Shown here piece after piece: positions 29,201 through 39,061 of a stretch of 64,000 nucleotides of DNA. The notes beneath the pieces were generated by a model that saw only the letters and a program-made list of their open reading frames with translations, was not told where the DNA came from and made no database searches. Position 1 is the stretch's first letter; every line of letters begins with the position of its first letter. This DNA is from CAZIRF01 sp964541755. Its GTDB lineage: Bacteria; Spirochaetota; Spirochaetia; Treponematales; Breznakiellaceae. The DNA lies in contig CAZIRF010000005.1 of assembly GCA_964541755.1 (NCBI GenBank), positions 1 to 64,000 of the forward strand, in the 5' to 3' direction. The position numbers and the translations under genes are program-made.

Positions 29201-32200
29201 GGCGTGGGCTTTGACGGCACTGCCGACGTCGAGTACTCGATGGACGGCGGCTCGAGCTGGACGAATCTTCCTTTGGTCGGCTCGAATTGGAACGCCGGCC
29301 CGGTGAGCCTTGGCGCGAGCGAGGGGAGCCGCGAGATACGCATTCGTGCGAGCGACGCCCTGGGCAACCAGGTGAGTGAGACTATCAGCTTCTCCTACGA
29401 CCAGAGTGCCCCTTCGATAGCGGAGACGCTGGTAAACACTGATGCAGTGCAGACGACCAATATGGCCACCGCTTTTGGCGGAACAGCCAGCGATACGAAC
29501 GCCCTCTCGACGGTGACGGTGAGTGTGAATGGCGCGGCCCCCGTGGCCGTGACGGATGCGAACGGCGACGGAAACCCCGCAACCCCCTTCGACACCTGGA
29601 CCTATACCCTCCCCAACACACAGGCGGGAAGTATTGCCCTTGTCTTTACCGCGACGGATTCGGCAAATCGCACCACGACGGTAACCCGCAATGTCTTTGT
29701 GGACACGACAGCACCTGACGTGCCCACGATAAATGTTGGCAGCTTCCCCGCTACCTATGTAAGCGGGAGCCTTACCCTCGACGGGACCGTGGCAGACGCA
29801 GGGACGGCGCAGAGCGGCATCGCCAGTGTGAGCTACCGGATAGCCCCCAAAGCCGGCGGCGCGGACCGGTTGACGGGCTCCATGACCGGGACCGAGACCT
29901 GGTTCAGAACGATAGATGTTTCCACTTTGAGCCCCGAAGGCGGCTATACAATACACCTGCGTGCGACCGACCGCGCGGGGAACGTATCTTTGGAGAGCGA
30001 GCGCGACTTCGACGTGGACAGTGCGGCCCCCTCGATCCAGTCTCTGGAACTGGACGGCGTGGCATTGGATAGCAGCGTTCGCTACGTGAATGCGGACTTC
30101 ACTATCGATTTTGACGCGTATGACAGCAACAGCCTCGCCTCGTACACCATAACGCGCAACGGCTCGAACGTTACCGGCCACACGGCGGTGGCGCTTACCG
30201 GCACCGGCCCCACGGCCATCAGCCTGAACGAGGTGTTGGGCAGTGGCGCGGGCGAACTTGAGGACGGCGAGTATCAGTATGTGATTACCCTGGTCGATGC
30301 GGTTGGCCGCACGACGAGCGTGACGCGCACCGTCTTTGTGGATACTGCTTCTCCTTCCCTTGTGGTGACAGCCCCCGCGAGCGGCGAGGGTGTCGAGGTA
30401 GAGAGCTACACGATGCGCGGCACAGTCGAAGACGGCGACGGGCGCGGCGTGACGAGCCTCGAGTACAGTTTGAATTACACCGATGACGCTGATGATACCA
30501 ACGACACGTGGATTGCCATAACACGCGCCTTCTCCTGGAACGTAAGCGGGCTCAACTTCTCCAGCGGCGGCGAAGGCCCTCGCACCCTCTGGGTGCGCGC
30601 GAGCGACGGGATCAATCCCGCAACTGTACAGGAAGTGAACTTCTTCTACGATGTCGCGGCCCCGACATTTGCAGAGACGACGGTGAACAGCGCCTCGACC
30701 CAGAACCGACGCACCGACCTCGTCTTTAGCGGGACGGTGAGCGACAGCAACGCAAGCGGCAACCTTACCGTCGAAGTGAGCGTGAACGGCGCAGCAGCAA
30801 CGGCGGTTGGCACGACCTACACGGCCAACGGGACACCGCAGGCCTGGTCATATACCTTTGATGCAGATACTCCGGTGGCAGAGGGTCTCTATACCCTCGT
30901 CTTTACCGCCCGCGACGCGGCAAACAAGACGACGAGCGTAACGCGATCGGTGCGGGTAGACCGCACGGCGCCCTCTCTAACCGACATTACTGATCTGACC
31001 GCCTGGCAGACGAGCGCCGCTATCGCGGTGAGCGGTACGGTGAGCGATGGTGGGAGCGGTGTCGCAAGCGCACAGTATGCGACCTCCTCCGACAGCGGCG
31101 TTTCATGGAGCGCCTGGCAGAACTTTGCCATTAGCGGGACTACGGCAAGCGGTACGGTTGCCTTCGCAGAAGGGACCGCGAACCGCCTGCGGGTACGGGC
31201 AACCGACCTTGCCGGCAATGCCACCGCCGATGACGCACAGACCCAGACGGTACAGGTGGACACCCTCGCCCCCAGTTTGACGGCGATAACGAGCCCCACC
31301 AATACCCCTCTGGTGAACAGTACGGCGGCTTTGACCATAGCGCTGACGGCCAGCGACGACGGCAGCGGCCTTGCGAGCGCCCAAGTGAGCACAACGACTG
31401 CTTTCGACCCGGCGGATATCGTTGCCTCGACAACGATTTTCACGGCCGGTGCGGCAAGCTTGTCGGTGCCCGCGGCCAATATCGCGGCCCTTGGTACAGC
31501 TGGTGCCAGTACCAACACCCGCCTCTACGTACGCGTTCTCGATGTAACCGGACGCACCTCCGGCCCCGCGACGGTCAACCTCGTGGTGGATCGCAAGGTC
31601 CCCACCGGCAGCGTTATTTCCCATGGGGATGAAGAAGAAGTCAACAAGCTGATAGTTCTCTCCGGAACCGCGACAGACGAGAACGGCTTGGGTTCGCTCG
31701 GGACCAGCTTCCAGGTTTGGAAGGCTGATACGAGCGTCTGGGTCGATGCTGCCAGCGGAACGATTGGCGGCACTCCCGCCAACTGGACGGTAAGCAACTT
31801 CAACACGGCCACCTACAGCTCTGCGACCTATGACAGCGACGCGGGTACTGCGGGCGTGCAGCTCTCTGTGCGCTACGGAGCCATCGACGCAGCCGGCAAC
31901 ACCGGCTACATCGAGCATACCCTCCTGGCCGACCAGAACGCCGACCGGCCGACGGTGAACCTCTCCAATATTTTGGCCGATGGTTCTGCCACCCTCAAGG
32001 GGACGCGAACCGTATACGGCTCGATTCGCGACGATGATGGAAGCGTTCTTGCAGACAACTTCGCGGTAGGCGAGCTCCTTGGCGGGCCTGCGGTAATGGA
32101 CTGGCAGGTGGCCAACGCAGGTGGTTCGCGCTTGACCTATAACGTGGGCAGCGGCAGCTTTACCTACGAGCCCTCGAGCGACGACGGCACCAAGACCCTC

Positions 32201-35200
32201 TACTTCCGCATTACCGATGCGGCAGGCGGCGCCTTCGAAACGGCAAAGAGCTTCAATGCCGGCGATATCCTCATCTATCCGCTGGTTTCCGACGGAAGTA
32301 CCGATATCGATAGCTTTGTCAGCTTCAAGATAGACACCAACCCCCCCACCATCGGGAGCAGCATCCTCTACGATTTGGGGACTCCTGCCGACTTTGCTGA
32401 TGCCGGAAGTGGTGTCCTGGTTTCCAATATGGTATTCGGCGGCAACAGCTCCTCCATGGCGCAGCGCCTCGATCTGAGTGACGCTGTCGGTATCGCCTCG
32501 GTTACCAGAATCTTCAATGGCAGCGACTCTACCTTGACGGTGCCAACAAGCGGCACGGCTCTTTCCGGTACCTGGGATTTCGCGCATCTGGATTTGAGCG
32601 TCCTTGCTTCCGGTACCTATGACCTCGTGTTTACCGCCGTTGACGAATCGGGGCTGAGCTCCGTGTCGACGCGCCAGATAATCATCGACCACAATGAACC
32701 GGATGTCGCCATTACCTCGCACACAGCGTCTGAACAGGTTACCGGCGACGTCACCCTGCGCGGTACCGCGGAAGACCCCAGTGGCGGCAGCGGGCTCGCT
32801 ACAGTCGAGTACTGTGTGGGAAGGGGTTTGACAGAGGGGGGCGCGAGCGTTACCGGGTGGGCTCCCGTTTCAAACGGGACCTTCTCCTGGAATATTCTCT
32901 TTACGAATATAACCCCCAACCATGATACCGACCCCCCCTCGGGAACCAACACCCTTGCAAACTGGGCCAACAGCGATTACGCGACAGAAATCGGATCGTC
33001 CAATGTCTGGAGCCTGCCCATACACATTCGGGCTCTCGATGCGCTTGGCAATGAACGCGTTACAACCCACATTCTCAATGTTGACCCCGATGGCGACCGC
33101 CCCAGCGCAACGATCAGCTATCCCGACAGCGGGGCCACCCTTGGCAGTACAATCCGCGTCTTCGGCAGCGCTACAGACAATGTCTCTGTCTCGCAAGTCT
33201 ATATGATGATCGATACGGATAACGACGGCGATTATGACGCCGCTGATGTCACCTGGCTGGATACTAAAGGCTATACGATCACTTCTGCCGATGAAGGCTT
33301 CCTGGTAAGCGGAACGGCCAGCTGGAGCCAGCTGTTGAACGAGTCTGGCGAGTTCAACCCGACGATGGGAAATACACGGACCATCCGCATCAAGGTGCGC
33401 GCAATTGACAATAACGGCCTTGAAGGAAACTGGTCGCCCGACCGAATCCTGAACATCGACAACAATGTCCCGCGTATCGGGTACCCGGATACCCTGCGCC
33501 TCGTCCAGTATGATGGCTCGAAAAACATTATCGCCGAGCGCAGTTACCAGAGCGACATTTACATCCGCGGGGAATGGTTCCTCGTGGGAAGCATTGCCGA
33601 CGAGAGCGGTATCACGGATATCACCGTCTACGATACCACTACCAATGTCCCCGTGGCCGATCTTTCCGGTGGCCTGAATGCAGACTGGTTCGTTTCAACG
33701 GTAGTGCCCGACGGCGCGACCAATATCACCGAGCCGTACTATCAGTTGAGAATTCCCCTGGGCTACCCGGTGGGAACAGCGGTGGCCGGGAACTACAGCT
33801 ACCGTATCGAGGTAACCGACGACAGCGATCCCGTTGGCGTGACACGACAGACGGTCTCCGTCAACTATGACAACATCGCCCCGGTACCCCAGGCGATCAC
33901 CCATGGCGGATTGCCTGTTAGCGATACGAACCTCGTGACACAGAGCAACAATACCTACTCAATGTCCTCATCGGCAGAAGAGACGAACAGCGGCTTTGAG
34001 CGCCTGGCTTTCTTCTTCGTGCGCCGTGGCGACGCAGGGGCTACACCTGCCACCGTCGACCGCGTGTATAACCCGCTTCTGGATACTGTTGATGCCCGTA
34101 CCGACCTTGGCGACCTTAGCTATACCGCCGGCGACCTTCCCCGCAGAATCTTGACTGGTGTGACTCGTGGTTCGGAGGACAGCCTCGAGCATGCAGATGT
34201 CTCAAGCGATCCCAATATCCGGGCGGGTGGTGTGGTTCGTATCGCCGGCGTCGACCGGCGTATACAGAGTGTTACCGGCGATGTAGTGACCTTTACGCCC
34301 TCTGTCTCGACAATTTATACCGAAGCCGCCTTTGCCTATGCGCAAGTTGTCGACAACACCGTTGTCGAGACCGGCAACTGGTCCGGCGGTCCGAATCCGG
34401 CCATTACCAATGATGACGGGGACGGCATGGTCGAGGGCGTCGAGCGTATGGGTACCACTTACAACTGGAATGCGTCGATCAACTCGCTCAACATCCCCGA
34501 CGGTCCCATAGAGCTGCACTACGTTGTGTACGACAAGGCGGGGAATGCCGTTGCAGGCAGTGTCGATACTTTCGTGTCGAACAATCGCCCGCTTTTGGCC
34601 AAGGTCCACCTTGCCACCGACCTTACGGGTGACGATGACTTTGCTTCCAGCGAAATCACGACCTTCTACAGTGCCTTGAGCGGGGAAGAGGAATACTTGG
34701 TCAATCTTGCCTCTGCTTCTTTCCGCATGAAGGGCAATCTGGCCGTGCTTCCCGAGTTTGTGGGCGGCAACGGCAGCCTTGCCTACACCTGGGCCTACAA
34801 CGGGGCGGAAACAGATGCCTGGGACGGTACGACCCTCCCGGAGACATCCATTACCGGGACGGCAAATGCCTTTACCACGGTAACGACGACGGATGCATCC
34901 GCCACAGTGTATAATCGCGCCATCGTCTTTAACGCGAGTGGTCTTACCGCCATGGACGACATCCAGAAGCTCTTCTCATTCTGTTTCTGGGACCAGACCG
35001 AGGAAACCACCCAGGGCAGCACGAGCCAGTGGGCCCGCCTCAATGTGCCCCTTGTTGTGGATGTCGTGGACAGCGTAAACCCCGTCGCGGTTATCGATCC
35101 CTTCTATTGGAACAGCGCGAGCGACAACTCCCTGTATGCCAACAGCAAGGCCAACGGCCACATCGAGCTTGAGGACGATCTGCCTGCTGCGACCTTCGAC

Positions 35201-37480
35201 ATAGGCAATACCGGGGTCTACGACCTCGATCCCAAGGTATCGGGACAGATCAGTATCCGTGGAACCGCGTATGATGACCAGCGTCTGACTGCGCTCTGGA
35301 TGTATGTGGGAGATGGCGTTGAAGACCCCGTTGTGAGTCCTCTGCTCGGAGACTTTGATTTCCCGGCTACTACTCAGACAGCCGATACTTTTAATGGAAA
35401 GACCTACTACAAGATGGCAACTTACACGCCTGGAACAGGCTGGGTCGTGACTGCGAGCGTCATGGATACACATGGCTGGGTATTCTCAGTTGATGACGAG
35501 TATCTGAATCAGACCGGGCACCTCGTGAGCTGGCAGCTCGACTGGGATACCTCCAGGGTTGACGGGGTTGCTGCACTCGACCAGAACGTGCGCATTTTGG
35601 CTGAAGACAAGCGGACCAATCCGGAACCGAACCCATCTTCCGAGGTTGCAAACTCTACTGGTGATGTGAAGACAAACAACGTGCCGGTGTATCAGATGGA
35701 TGTGGTGCCGTATATAGGGACGATAGGAACTGTTCTTTCGAACATTAAGAAAAACAATCCTTCGGTATACAACCGTACGGCCCTGGGCAGGTATCCGGTC
35801 AATGAGGATGAGACCATTACCGTTTCCGGATTTAATCTGGGAGGAGACCAATCAGTATCCATGGCTGCCCAGCCAAGCGGACCCTTTACGCATACGGTAA
35901 ATGGTGTAACTACCCTCAACAACTTCAACAGCGAGACCGCAGAGTATAACCAGCTACCGAACGGGGATAACAACCTCCACCTTACCGACGATGTGATTCT
36001 GGATGTGTGGCAACTCAATAGCACAGCAGTGCATTCGGTCGGCGGTGGAATAAAGGAACCCATTATGAAGATTAATCCGGGTAATGGAATGGCCGGCTTT
36101 GCTTTTGCTAACGGCGTTGATTCCTTTAGTATGGCAAACGGTTCAGCTAACTCTTACACACACTGGCAACGCAACTATGCAGACTACGGCGAGGTTGCCT
36201 TCGGGTTCGATGATGAGGGACGGTCTCATGGTATTGTAATAGGACATGATACAGAACCGAATTCTGGCTATACCGGAAGAATGAACTATATTACCAGTAG
36301 ATGGGGTGTTCCGTTGACCGATGCTCGCGACAATTTCAGATACTACTCGAAGCTTCGAATGGAAAGTTGCGGTCTGCCCGTAGGTGCAGATCTCAATGGT
36401 ACTACATTGACTCAAAGGATGATTGACACAACACGCTTCCAGTCTCCATCTTTGGCTGTAGCCTCGTCTGACGCGCGTAGGGATCCGACCCTCTATCTTG
36501 CATACTATGACAACCTCCAGGAGCAGATTCGCTTTAGATGGGGAACCAATAACATGGGAACTAGAGATGTTGGTAATAACGGGTTTAATCAGTTCCACGA
36601 TGTTGATTCCGATGCCGGTCGAAATAGTAATACTAATAATGCTTATGGTGAGCATATTATCTTTGAACCGGATGCCCAGTACTACAGTCTTATTGCCGGC
36701 GCTGAAAACAATTTGTCAAATCCTACCGGAAACACGGCAGGGGAGTATGTCGCAATTGATGTTATTACCGGTACTACTGTTGCTGATGATGTCGTGACCA
36801 TCGTTTGGTATGACGGTACAAATCTTATGTACACGTACCGGTATGGCACCAAGGACGACACCAATGCAAGTTCTACCGGTGTTCCGGGTCGGTGGTCTGT
36901 ACCTATAACAATCTTTGAGGAAGCAGGCCTCGACTGTGCGATTTCCGTAGACGACACAGCCGCTCACGGTGTGCATATTGCAGCTTATGACAGAAACGAG
37001 GGCGGTTTACGTTATGCGTATCTACCATCGTACAATGCCGATCAAGATGAAGTACAGACCTGTATGGTTGACGACTACAACATTGTTGGTAACAAGATAA
37101 GTATTACAACCGTGCTTGACGGCAGTAACAATGCAATTCCATACATCAGCTACTACATGCCCTCGGCGCAGAAGCCGAAGCTTGCCTACCTGGTAAATCC
37201 GGCTGGAGACAAGGCCCCTGCCGGTGTAAATGAGAACACAGAATTTACCGGTGCCTGGGAAGTCACGATGATTCCTACAGCAAGCACGGTTATTGAGGAT
37301 CGCGTTAATGTAGACCTGTGGCGGGATGCAAACAACAGAGCGACGACCAGCTCTACCGGTACATCATCGTCAGATGCTACAAGTGGTACTGTTTATGGTA
37401 ATGGTACAAACAATCCTTTGGCGGCATACGTTGTCACTGAAGGAACAAGGGGTTACATAGAAACCGCCCAGAAGCGCTAG
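26282..37480 (+). CDS. Giant Ig-like-repeat lipoprotein (3732 aa)
   Basis: A predicted surface or periplasmic lipoprotein. The signal peptide ends LFSTC (C30 from ATG 26282; an in-frame ATG at 26300 is a weaker alternative). The GGGAAGGAA before 26282 serves as ribosome binding site. From about residue 45 to 2900 it is a chain of Ig-like domains of roughly 90-110 residues. Boundaries are marked by motifs such as VDTTAPN, VDRTAPT, YDQSAPS and IDTNPPT, at least 15 in the first 2200 residues, each followed by strands with GTxxDxxG. The last 450 residues differ: repeats like LYLAYYDN, VTIVWYDGT, VHIAAYDRN and PYISYYMP, each followed by LRYAY-like strands, suggest a beta-propeller-like cap. Related repeat proteins act as adhesins or glycan-binding scaffolds. 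The cap-encoding 3' end is visibly AT-richer than the rest. It is a single-gene unit followed by a long GC-rich hairpin region and a terminator. Confidence 0.88.
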   Translation: MRERQSMNRTLRTSVVASIGVLLAFLFSTCEISVGLGAKVDVNRPVVSITGPSSGSFLRSPITVTGTASDDISLKTVTVSWVTGDSRSVAGVPVAGGSRVADVSGENWQLTISEADIPDDGSWVFTATATDNANKTASASVSLTIDNKPPTVLATSPLTYTFADGRDRYRPVFYRNIDLKGEVYDPSTLESVEVSILNAAGDVLVGPTVADGTNTWSIRFELDELGILTNGDRYYYRIKATDLAGNESTYFHHRYDIYPLLDATTGYVSFPSMNNLGLLDQGMLTSLDAGLTAAELEAVRHGPSAVATADLEPDFTFLTEEANKVQWLNITDANSVIGLDVPVVGTILPASDGSAINLDEVFFAISPLDDPANIFEQLSANITLTQVGESVNFELVPTNAAGSPLTSGNYLVELSYRTNANISVSETREFGVSSGVPHITETLVGGVDNPLMVQRIINSARTIGGICETSDGSAALVPTYILDDVQMESAGVVSGSERSWSLVVPAPADGSNDGTHTYTLSANDGGMSSSLSRVFVVDTTSPVVTVLNPTAGLAMDNSGGALSFNGTADDGAGSGIRAIHYQVANTGVDLSAADWTEWPLATGTISWSGSFDADGLAEGGMNLWLVAVDAAGNETRESVAFSYDQSAPSIAETTIATGDTQYVNSDLSFGGTASDTNALSTLTVSLNGAAAQAITVGAGGVWTYSFNADAPVAEGLYTLVFTARDAANKTTNVTRSVYVDRTAPTLTITPVSGWQTGVVAVNGIASDTNLSLITYRLGDTGDWLSAGGTVNWTASVDVTASDEGNVTLNVRATDYAGNTQNSSTTIQIDRAAPQATMAATAGSFVEVDGIDSTNGAFTLGGTMDDAAETAGRLAASASLAWTKNGLAAGSVTLDPAASTSWSWSSLAAMTDGSGDGIYEFTLEVTDAAGKESTARQVIRVDTTAPNLIVDSPVDGGYVSTNSVTPSGSVYDTGGVGFDGTADVEYSMDGGSSWTNLPLVGSNWNAGPVSLGASEGSREIRIRASDALGNQVSETISFSYDQSAPSIAETLVNTDAVQTTNMATAFGGTASDTNALSTVTVSVNGAAPVAVTDANGDGNPATPFDTWTYTLPNTQAGSIALVFTATDSANRTTTVTRNVFVDTTAPDVPTINVGSFPATYVSGSLTLDGTVADAGTAQSGIASVSYRIAPKAGGADRLTGSMTGTETWFRTIDVSTLSPEGGYTIHLRATDRAGNVSLESERDFDVDSAAPSIQSLELDGVALDSSVRYVNADFTIDFDAYDSNSLASYTITRNGSNVTGHTAVALTGTGPTAISLNEVLGSGAGELEDGEYQYVITLVDAVGRTTSVTRTVFVDTASPSLVVTAPASGEGVEVESYTMRGTVEDGDGRGVTSLEYSLNYTDDADDTNDTWIAITRAFSWNVSGLNFSSGGEGPRTLWVRASDGINPATVQEVNFFYDVAAPTFAETTVNSASTQNRRTDLVFSGTVSDSNASGNLTVEVSVNGAAATAVGTTYTANGTPQAWSYTFDADTPVAEGLYTLVFTARDAANKTTSVTRSVRVDRTAPSLTDITDLTAWQTSAAIAVSGTVSDGGSGVASAQYATSSDSGVSWSAWQNFAISGTTASGTVAFAEGTANRLRVRATDLAGNATADDAQTQTVQVDTLAPSLTAITSPTNTPLVNSTAALTIALTASDDGSGLASAQVSTTTAFDPADIVASTTIFTAGAASLSVPAANIAALGTAGASTNTRLYVRVLDVTGRTSGPATVNLVVDRKVPTGSVISHGDEEEVNKLIVLSGTATDENGLGSLGTSFQVWKADTSVWVDAASGTIGGTPANWTVSNFNTATYSSATYDSDAGTAGVQLSVRYGAIDAAGNTGYIEHTLLADQNADRPTVNLSNILADGSATLKGTRTVYGSIRDDDGSVLADNFAVGELLGGPAVMDWQVANAGGSRLTYNVGSGSFTYEPSSDDGTKTLYFRITDAAGGAFETAKSFNAGDILIYPLVSDGSTDIDSFVSFKIDTNPPTIGSSILYDLGTPADFADAGSGVLVSNMVFGGNSSSMAQRLDLSDAVGIASVTRIFNGSDSTLTVPTSGTALSGTWDFAHLDLSVLASGTYDLVFTAVDESGLSSVSTRQIIIDHNEPDVAITSHTASEQVTGDVTLRGTAEDPSGGSGLATVEYCVGRGLTEGGASVTGWAPVSNGTFSWNILFTNITPNHDTDPPSGTNTLANWANSDYATEIGSSNVWSLPIHIRALDALGNERVTTHILNVDPDGDRPSATISYPDSGATLGSTIRVFGSATDNVSVSQVYMMIDTDNDGDYDAADVTWLDTKGYTITSADEGFLVSGTASWSQLLNESGEFNPTMGNTRTIRIKVRAIDNNGLEGNWSPDRILNIDNNVPRIGYPDTLRLVQYDGSKNIIAERSYQSDIYIRGEWFLVGSIADESGITDITVYDTTTNVPVADLSGGLNADWFVSTVVPDGATNITEPYYQLRIPLGYPVGTAVAGNYSYRIEVTDDSDPVGVTRQTVSVNYDNIAPVPQAITHGGLPVSDTNLVTQSNNTYSMSSSAEETNSGFERLAFFFVRRGDAGATPATVDRVYNPLLDTVDARTDLGDLSYTAGDLPRRILTGVTRGSEDSLEHADVSSDPNIRAGGVVRIAGVDRRIQSVTGDVVTFTPSVSTIYTEAAFAYAQVVDNTVVETGNWSGGPNPAITNDDGDGMVEGVERMGTTYNWNASINSLNIPDGPIELHYVVYDKAGNAVAGSVDTFVSNNRPLLAKVHLATDLTGDDDFASSEITTFYSALSGEEEYLVNLASASFRMKGNLAVLPEFVGGNGSLAYTWAYNGAETDAWDGTTLPETSITGTANAFTTVTTTDASATVYNRAIVFNASGLTAMDDIQKLFSFCFWDQTEETTQGSTSQWARLNVPLVVDVVDSVNPVAVIDPFYWNSASDNSLYANSKANGHIELEDDLPAATFDIGNTGVYDLDPKVSGQISIRGTAYDDQRLTALWMYVGDGVEDPVVSPLLGDFDFPATTQTADTFNGKTYYKMATYTPGTGWVVTASVMDTHGWVFSVDDEYLNQTGHLVSWQLDWDTSRVDGVAALDQNVRILAEDKRTNPEPNPSSEVANSTGDVKTNNVPVYQMDVVPYIGTIGTVLSNIKKNNPSVYNRTALGRYPVNEDETITVSGFNLGGDQSVSMAAQPSGPFTHTVNGVTTLNNFNSETAEYNQLPNGDNNLHLTDDVILDVWQLNSTAVHSVGGGIKEPIMKINPGNGMAGFAFANGVDSFSMANGSANSYTHWQRNYADYGEVAFGFDDEGRSHGIVIGHDTEPNSGYTGRMNYITSRWGVPLTDARDNFRYYSKLRMESCGLPVGADLNGTTLTQRMIDTTRFQSPSLAVASSDARRDPTLYLAYYDNLQEQIRFRWGTNNMGTRDVGNNGFNQFHDVDSDAGRNSNTNNAYGEHIIFEPDAQYYSLIAGAENNLSNPTGNTAGEYVAIDVITGTTVADDVVTIVWYDGTNLMYTYRYGTKDDTNASSTGVPGRWSVPITIFEEAGLDCAISVDDTAAHGVHIAAYDRNEGGLRYAYLPSYNADQDEVQTCMVDDYNIVGNKISITTVLDGSNNAIPYISYYMPSAQKPKLAYLVNPAGDKAPAGVNENTEFTGAWEVTMIPTASTVIEDRVNVDLWRDANNRATTSSTGTSSSDATSGTVYGNGTNNPLAAYVVTEGTRGYIETAQKR

Positions 37481-37770
37481 CTCCTGTCCCCATCCCCGCG
37501 CGCGGGGGTAGGGCGGGACCCGGGCTGCGATGGGGTGGGCATGTGGGCGGGGCTCGCAGAGACCCGCCTTGGGGTTTGGATGCCCGGCAAAGCCGGGTGG
37601 CCGGCTTTGCCGGGCCCGCGGCCCGCGGCCCGACCGCAGGGGGGCCGGGTCACGCTGCCCTGCGGCGTGACCTTGGCGGAACGGCGAATCGCCGTTCCGC
37701 ATGCTTTCCGGGCCAGGGTGATCGCTTGCGTAAAGCAGCCGCTGCGCCCCCTTCTTCTCCTCTTGATTTG
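37481..37770. repeat. GC-rich intergenic region with multiple perfect hairpins
   Basis: About 290 bp without a gene. It holds a 14-bp GC palindrome (37494-37507), a perfect 14-bp hairpin (37583-37596 with 37601-37614), a 7-bp hairpin (37649-37655 with 37665-37671) and a perfect 11-bp hairpin (37676-37686 with 37690-37700). The density of perfect stems and the extreme GC content point to dispersed palindromic elements (REP/BIME-like) rather than coding sequence. Confidence 0.7.
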
Positions 37771-37799
37771 ACCGGCTCCCGGTGGGGGCCGGTTTTTTT
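37771..37799 (+). terminator. Rho-independent terminator downstream of the giant gene
   Basis: A 10-bp stem (37771-37780 with 37784-37793, one wobble) with a 3-nt loop and seven Ts. It lies 290 bp after the giant lipoprotein stop codon and overlaps the stop codon of the convergent gene. Confidence 0.85.
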
Positions 37800-39054
37800 A
37801 TCGGGCGGTGGCGATTGCTTCGCGCAGTTGGGCGGCGAATTCCTTGAAGGCCGCATCCGTGGGGAAGGCGGCTTCGAGGGGGGGGAGGGGGCGGTTCGAG
37901 GCGGCGATCCAGAGGCGGGCGTCGCCGGACTGCTTGTCGCGGGCCTCGGCGCTTGAGTGGACCGGGGCGAGACCGCTTCGGGCTGAAAGCTCGGACTGGA
38001 CTTCCTGCGAGACGAGGAGGCGGGCAAAGTCGATGGCGTCGCGGGACGCGCGTTTTGAGCCGGCAAGGGGTACGGCAATGATGGTGGGGGCCAGGAAGGC
38101 GCGCTGCCGGCTGAACTCCCGGGCGGCGGGGAAGTAGATTGAATCGTAGCGCTCGATGGTGCGCTGGGGGACGCGGCGATGGGCGGAGAGGCTCATGGCG
38201 ACGAAGACGGCGACCTTTGCTTCCATGAGGGCGTGGATGTCGCGCTCTTCGAGGCGGAACCACTCGGGATGGAGGATGGCGCTGCGGCGCCAATCGGCAA
38301 GGAGGGCGATGCTGCCCTTGAGGGGCTCGGCCTCGAAGAGTGCGCGGTAGTCGGCGGGGGTACCGGAGGCTGCGGCGGCGACAATGCCCAGGGCCTCCGC
38401 AAGCGAGACGAGGGCGGCCTGGCCGTAACGGGCTTCGACGAGCATGGCGACAAAGAGGGCGAGGGCTTTGTCATCGGCACCGGCCGCGACGAGGGGCCAG
38501 ATGCCCTTGCTGCGGGCTTTTGCGAGGGCGTTTTTCAGTTCATCGAAGTTGGCGGGGGCTTCGAGGCCCAGGCTGATAATGCTGGCGCGCTGCCAGGCGA
38601 GCTCCCCGTGATCGTTGAGGAGGGGGAGGGCGTAGCGTGCGCCCCTGTGCATGCCGCCTTTGCGCTGTGAGCTGGGCATTGCATCGGCGATGGTGGCGTG
38701 TGCGGCTTCTGCGCTGTCTGCGCCGGTTGTTGCGTTTGCGGCGAAGAGGGCGCTCTTTTCTGCAAGAAATGCGGGTTCGAGGCCGTCGAGGGTAAAGAGG
38801 ATGGCGCTGCGGGAGAAGGCTCCAGCTTGGCTTTCGAGGCTGGCGTTCGGGTCGAGACGGTGGATGATCGGATCGCCGGGGGTTTTGGCCGGGGGCAGGA
38901 TGCTTTCCAGGCTGCGGACCTGCTCATCGTCGAGGCGCCAGGAGACCCATTTGCGGGCCGGTGGGCGAAGTGAAACGTACAGTATGGCCCCTGCGGCAAG
39001 GATAATGGCGAGCAGGGCCGTAAGAGCTATGAGTACGCGTGCGGTTCTCTTCAT
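37798..39054 (-). CDS. Membrane-anchored solute-binding-protein-like protein B
   Basis: 418 residues. An uncleaved-looking N-terminal helix (about 7-29, no lipobox cysteine) anchors an extracytoplasmic domain. The domain has the layout of family-1 solute-binding proteins: a middle GIWPLVAAGADDKALALFVAML helix-strand unit, then DWRRSAILHPEWF, an FSRQRAFLAPTIIAVPLAGSK segment that resembles the late hinge strand, and a C-terminal FKEFAAQLREAIA helix. It is a diverged paralogue of the gene upstream (TGADDELLSHVISALIL versus AGADDKALALFVAML). No permease or ATPase is nearby. GC content is very high. TGTGCTATACT ends 7 nt before ATG with no ribosome binding site, so it has its own candidate leaderless promoter. 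Confidence 0.7.
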   Translation of the reverse strand: MKRTARVLIALTALLAIILAAGAILYVSLRPPARKWVSWRLDDEQVRSLESILPPAKTPGDPIIHRLDPNASLESQAGAFSRSAILFTLDGLEPAFLAEKSALFAANATTGADSAEAAHATIADAMPSSQRKGGMHRGARYALPLLNDHGELAWQRASIISLGLEAPANFDELKNALAKARSKGIWPLVAAGADDKALALFVAMLVEARYGQAALVSLAEALGIVAAAASGTPADYRALFEAEPLKGSIALLADWRRSAILHPEWFRLEERDIHALMEAKVAVFVAMSLSAHRRVPQRTIERYDSIYFPAAREFSRQRAFLAPTIIAVPLAGSKRASRDAIDFARLLVSQEVQSELSARSGLAPVHSSAEARDKQSGDARLWIAASNRPLPPLEAAFPTDAAFKEFAAQLREAIATAR

Positions 39055-39061
39055 GGCGTTA

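Noticed and set aside
27839..30181. A 780-codon minus-strand frame inside the Ig-like gene (also 31103-32722)
   Set aside because: Same reason: Arg/His/Gly-rich antisense translation over a well-defined repeat protein, no ribosome binding site.
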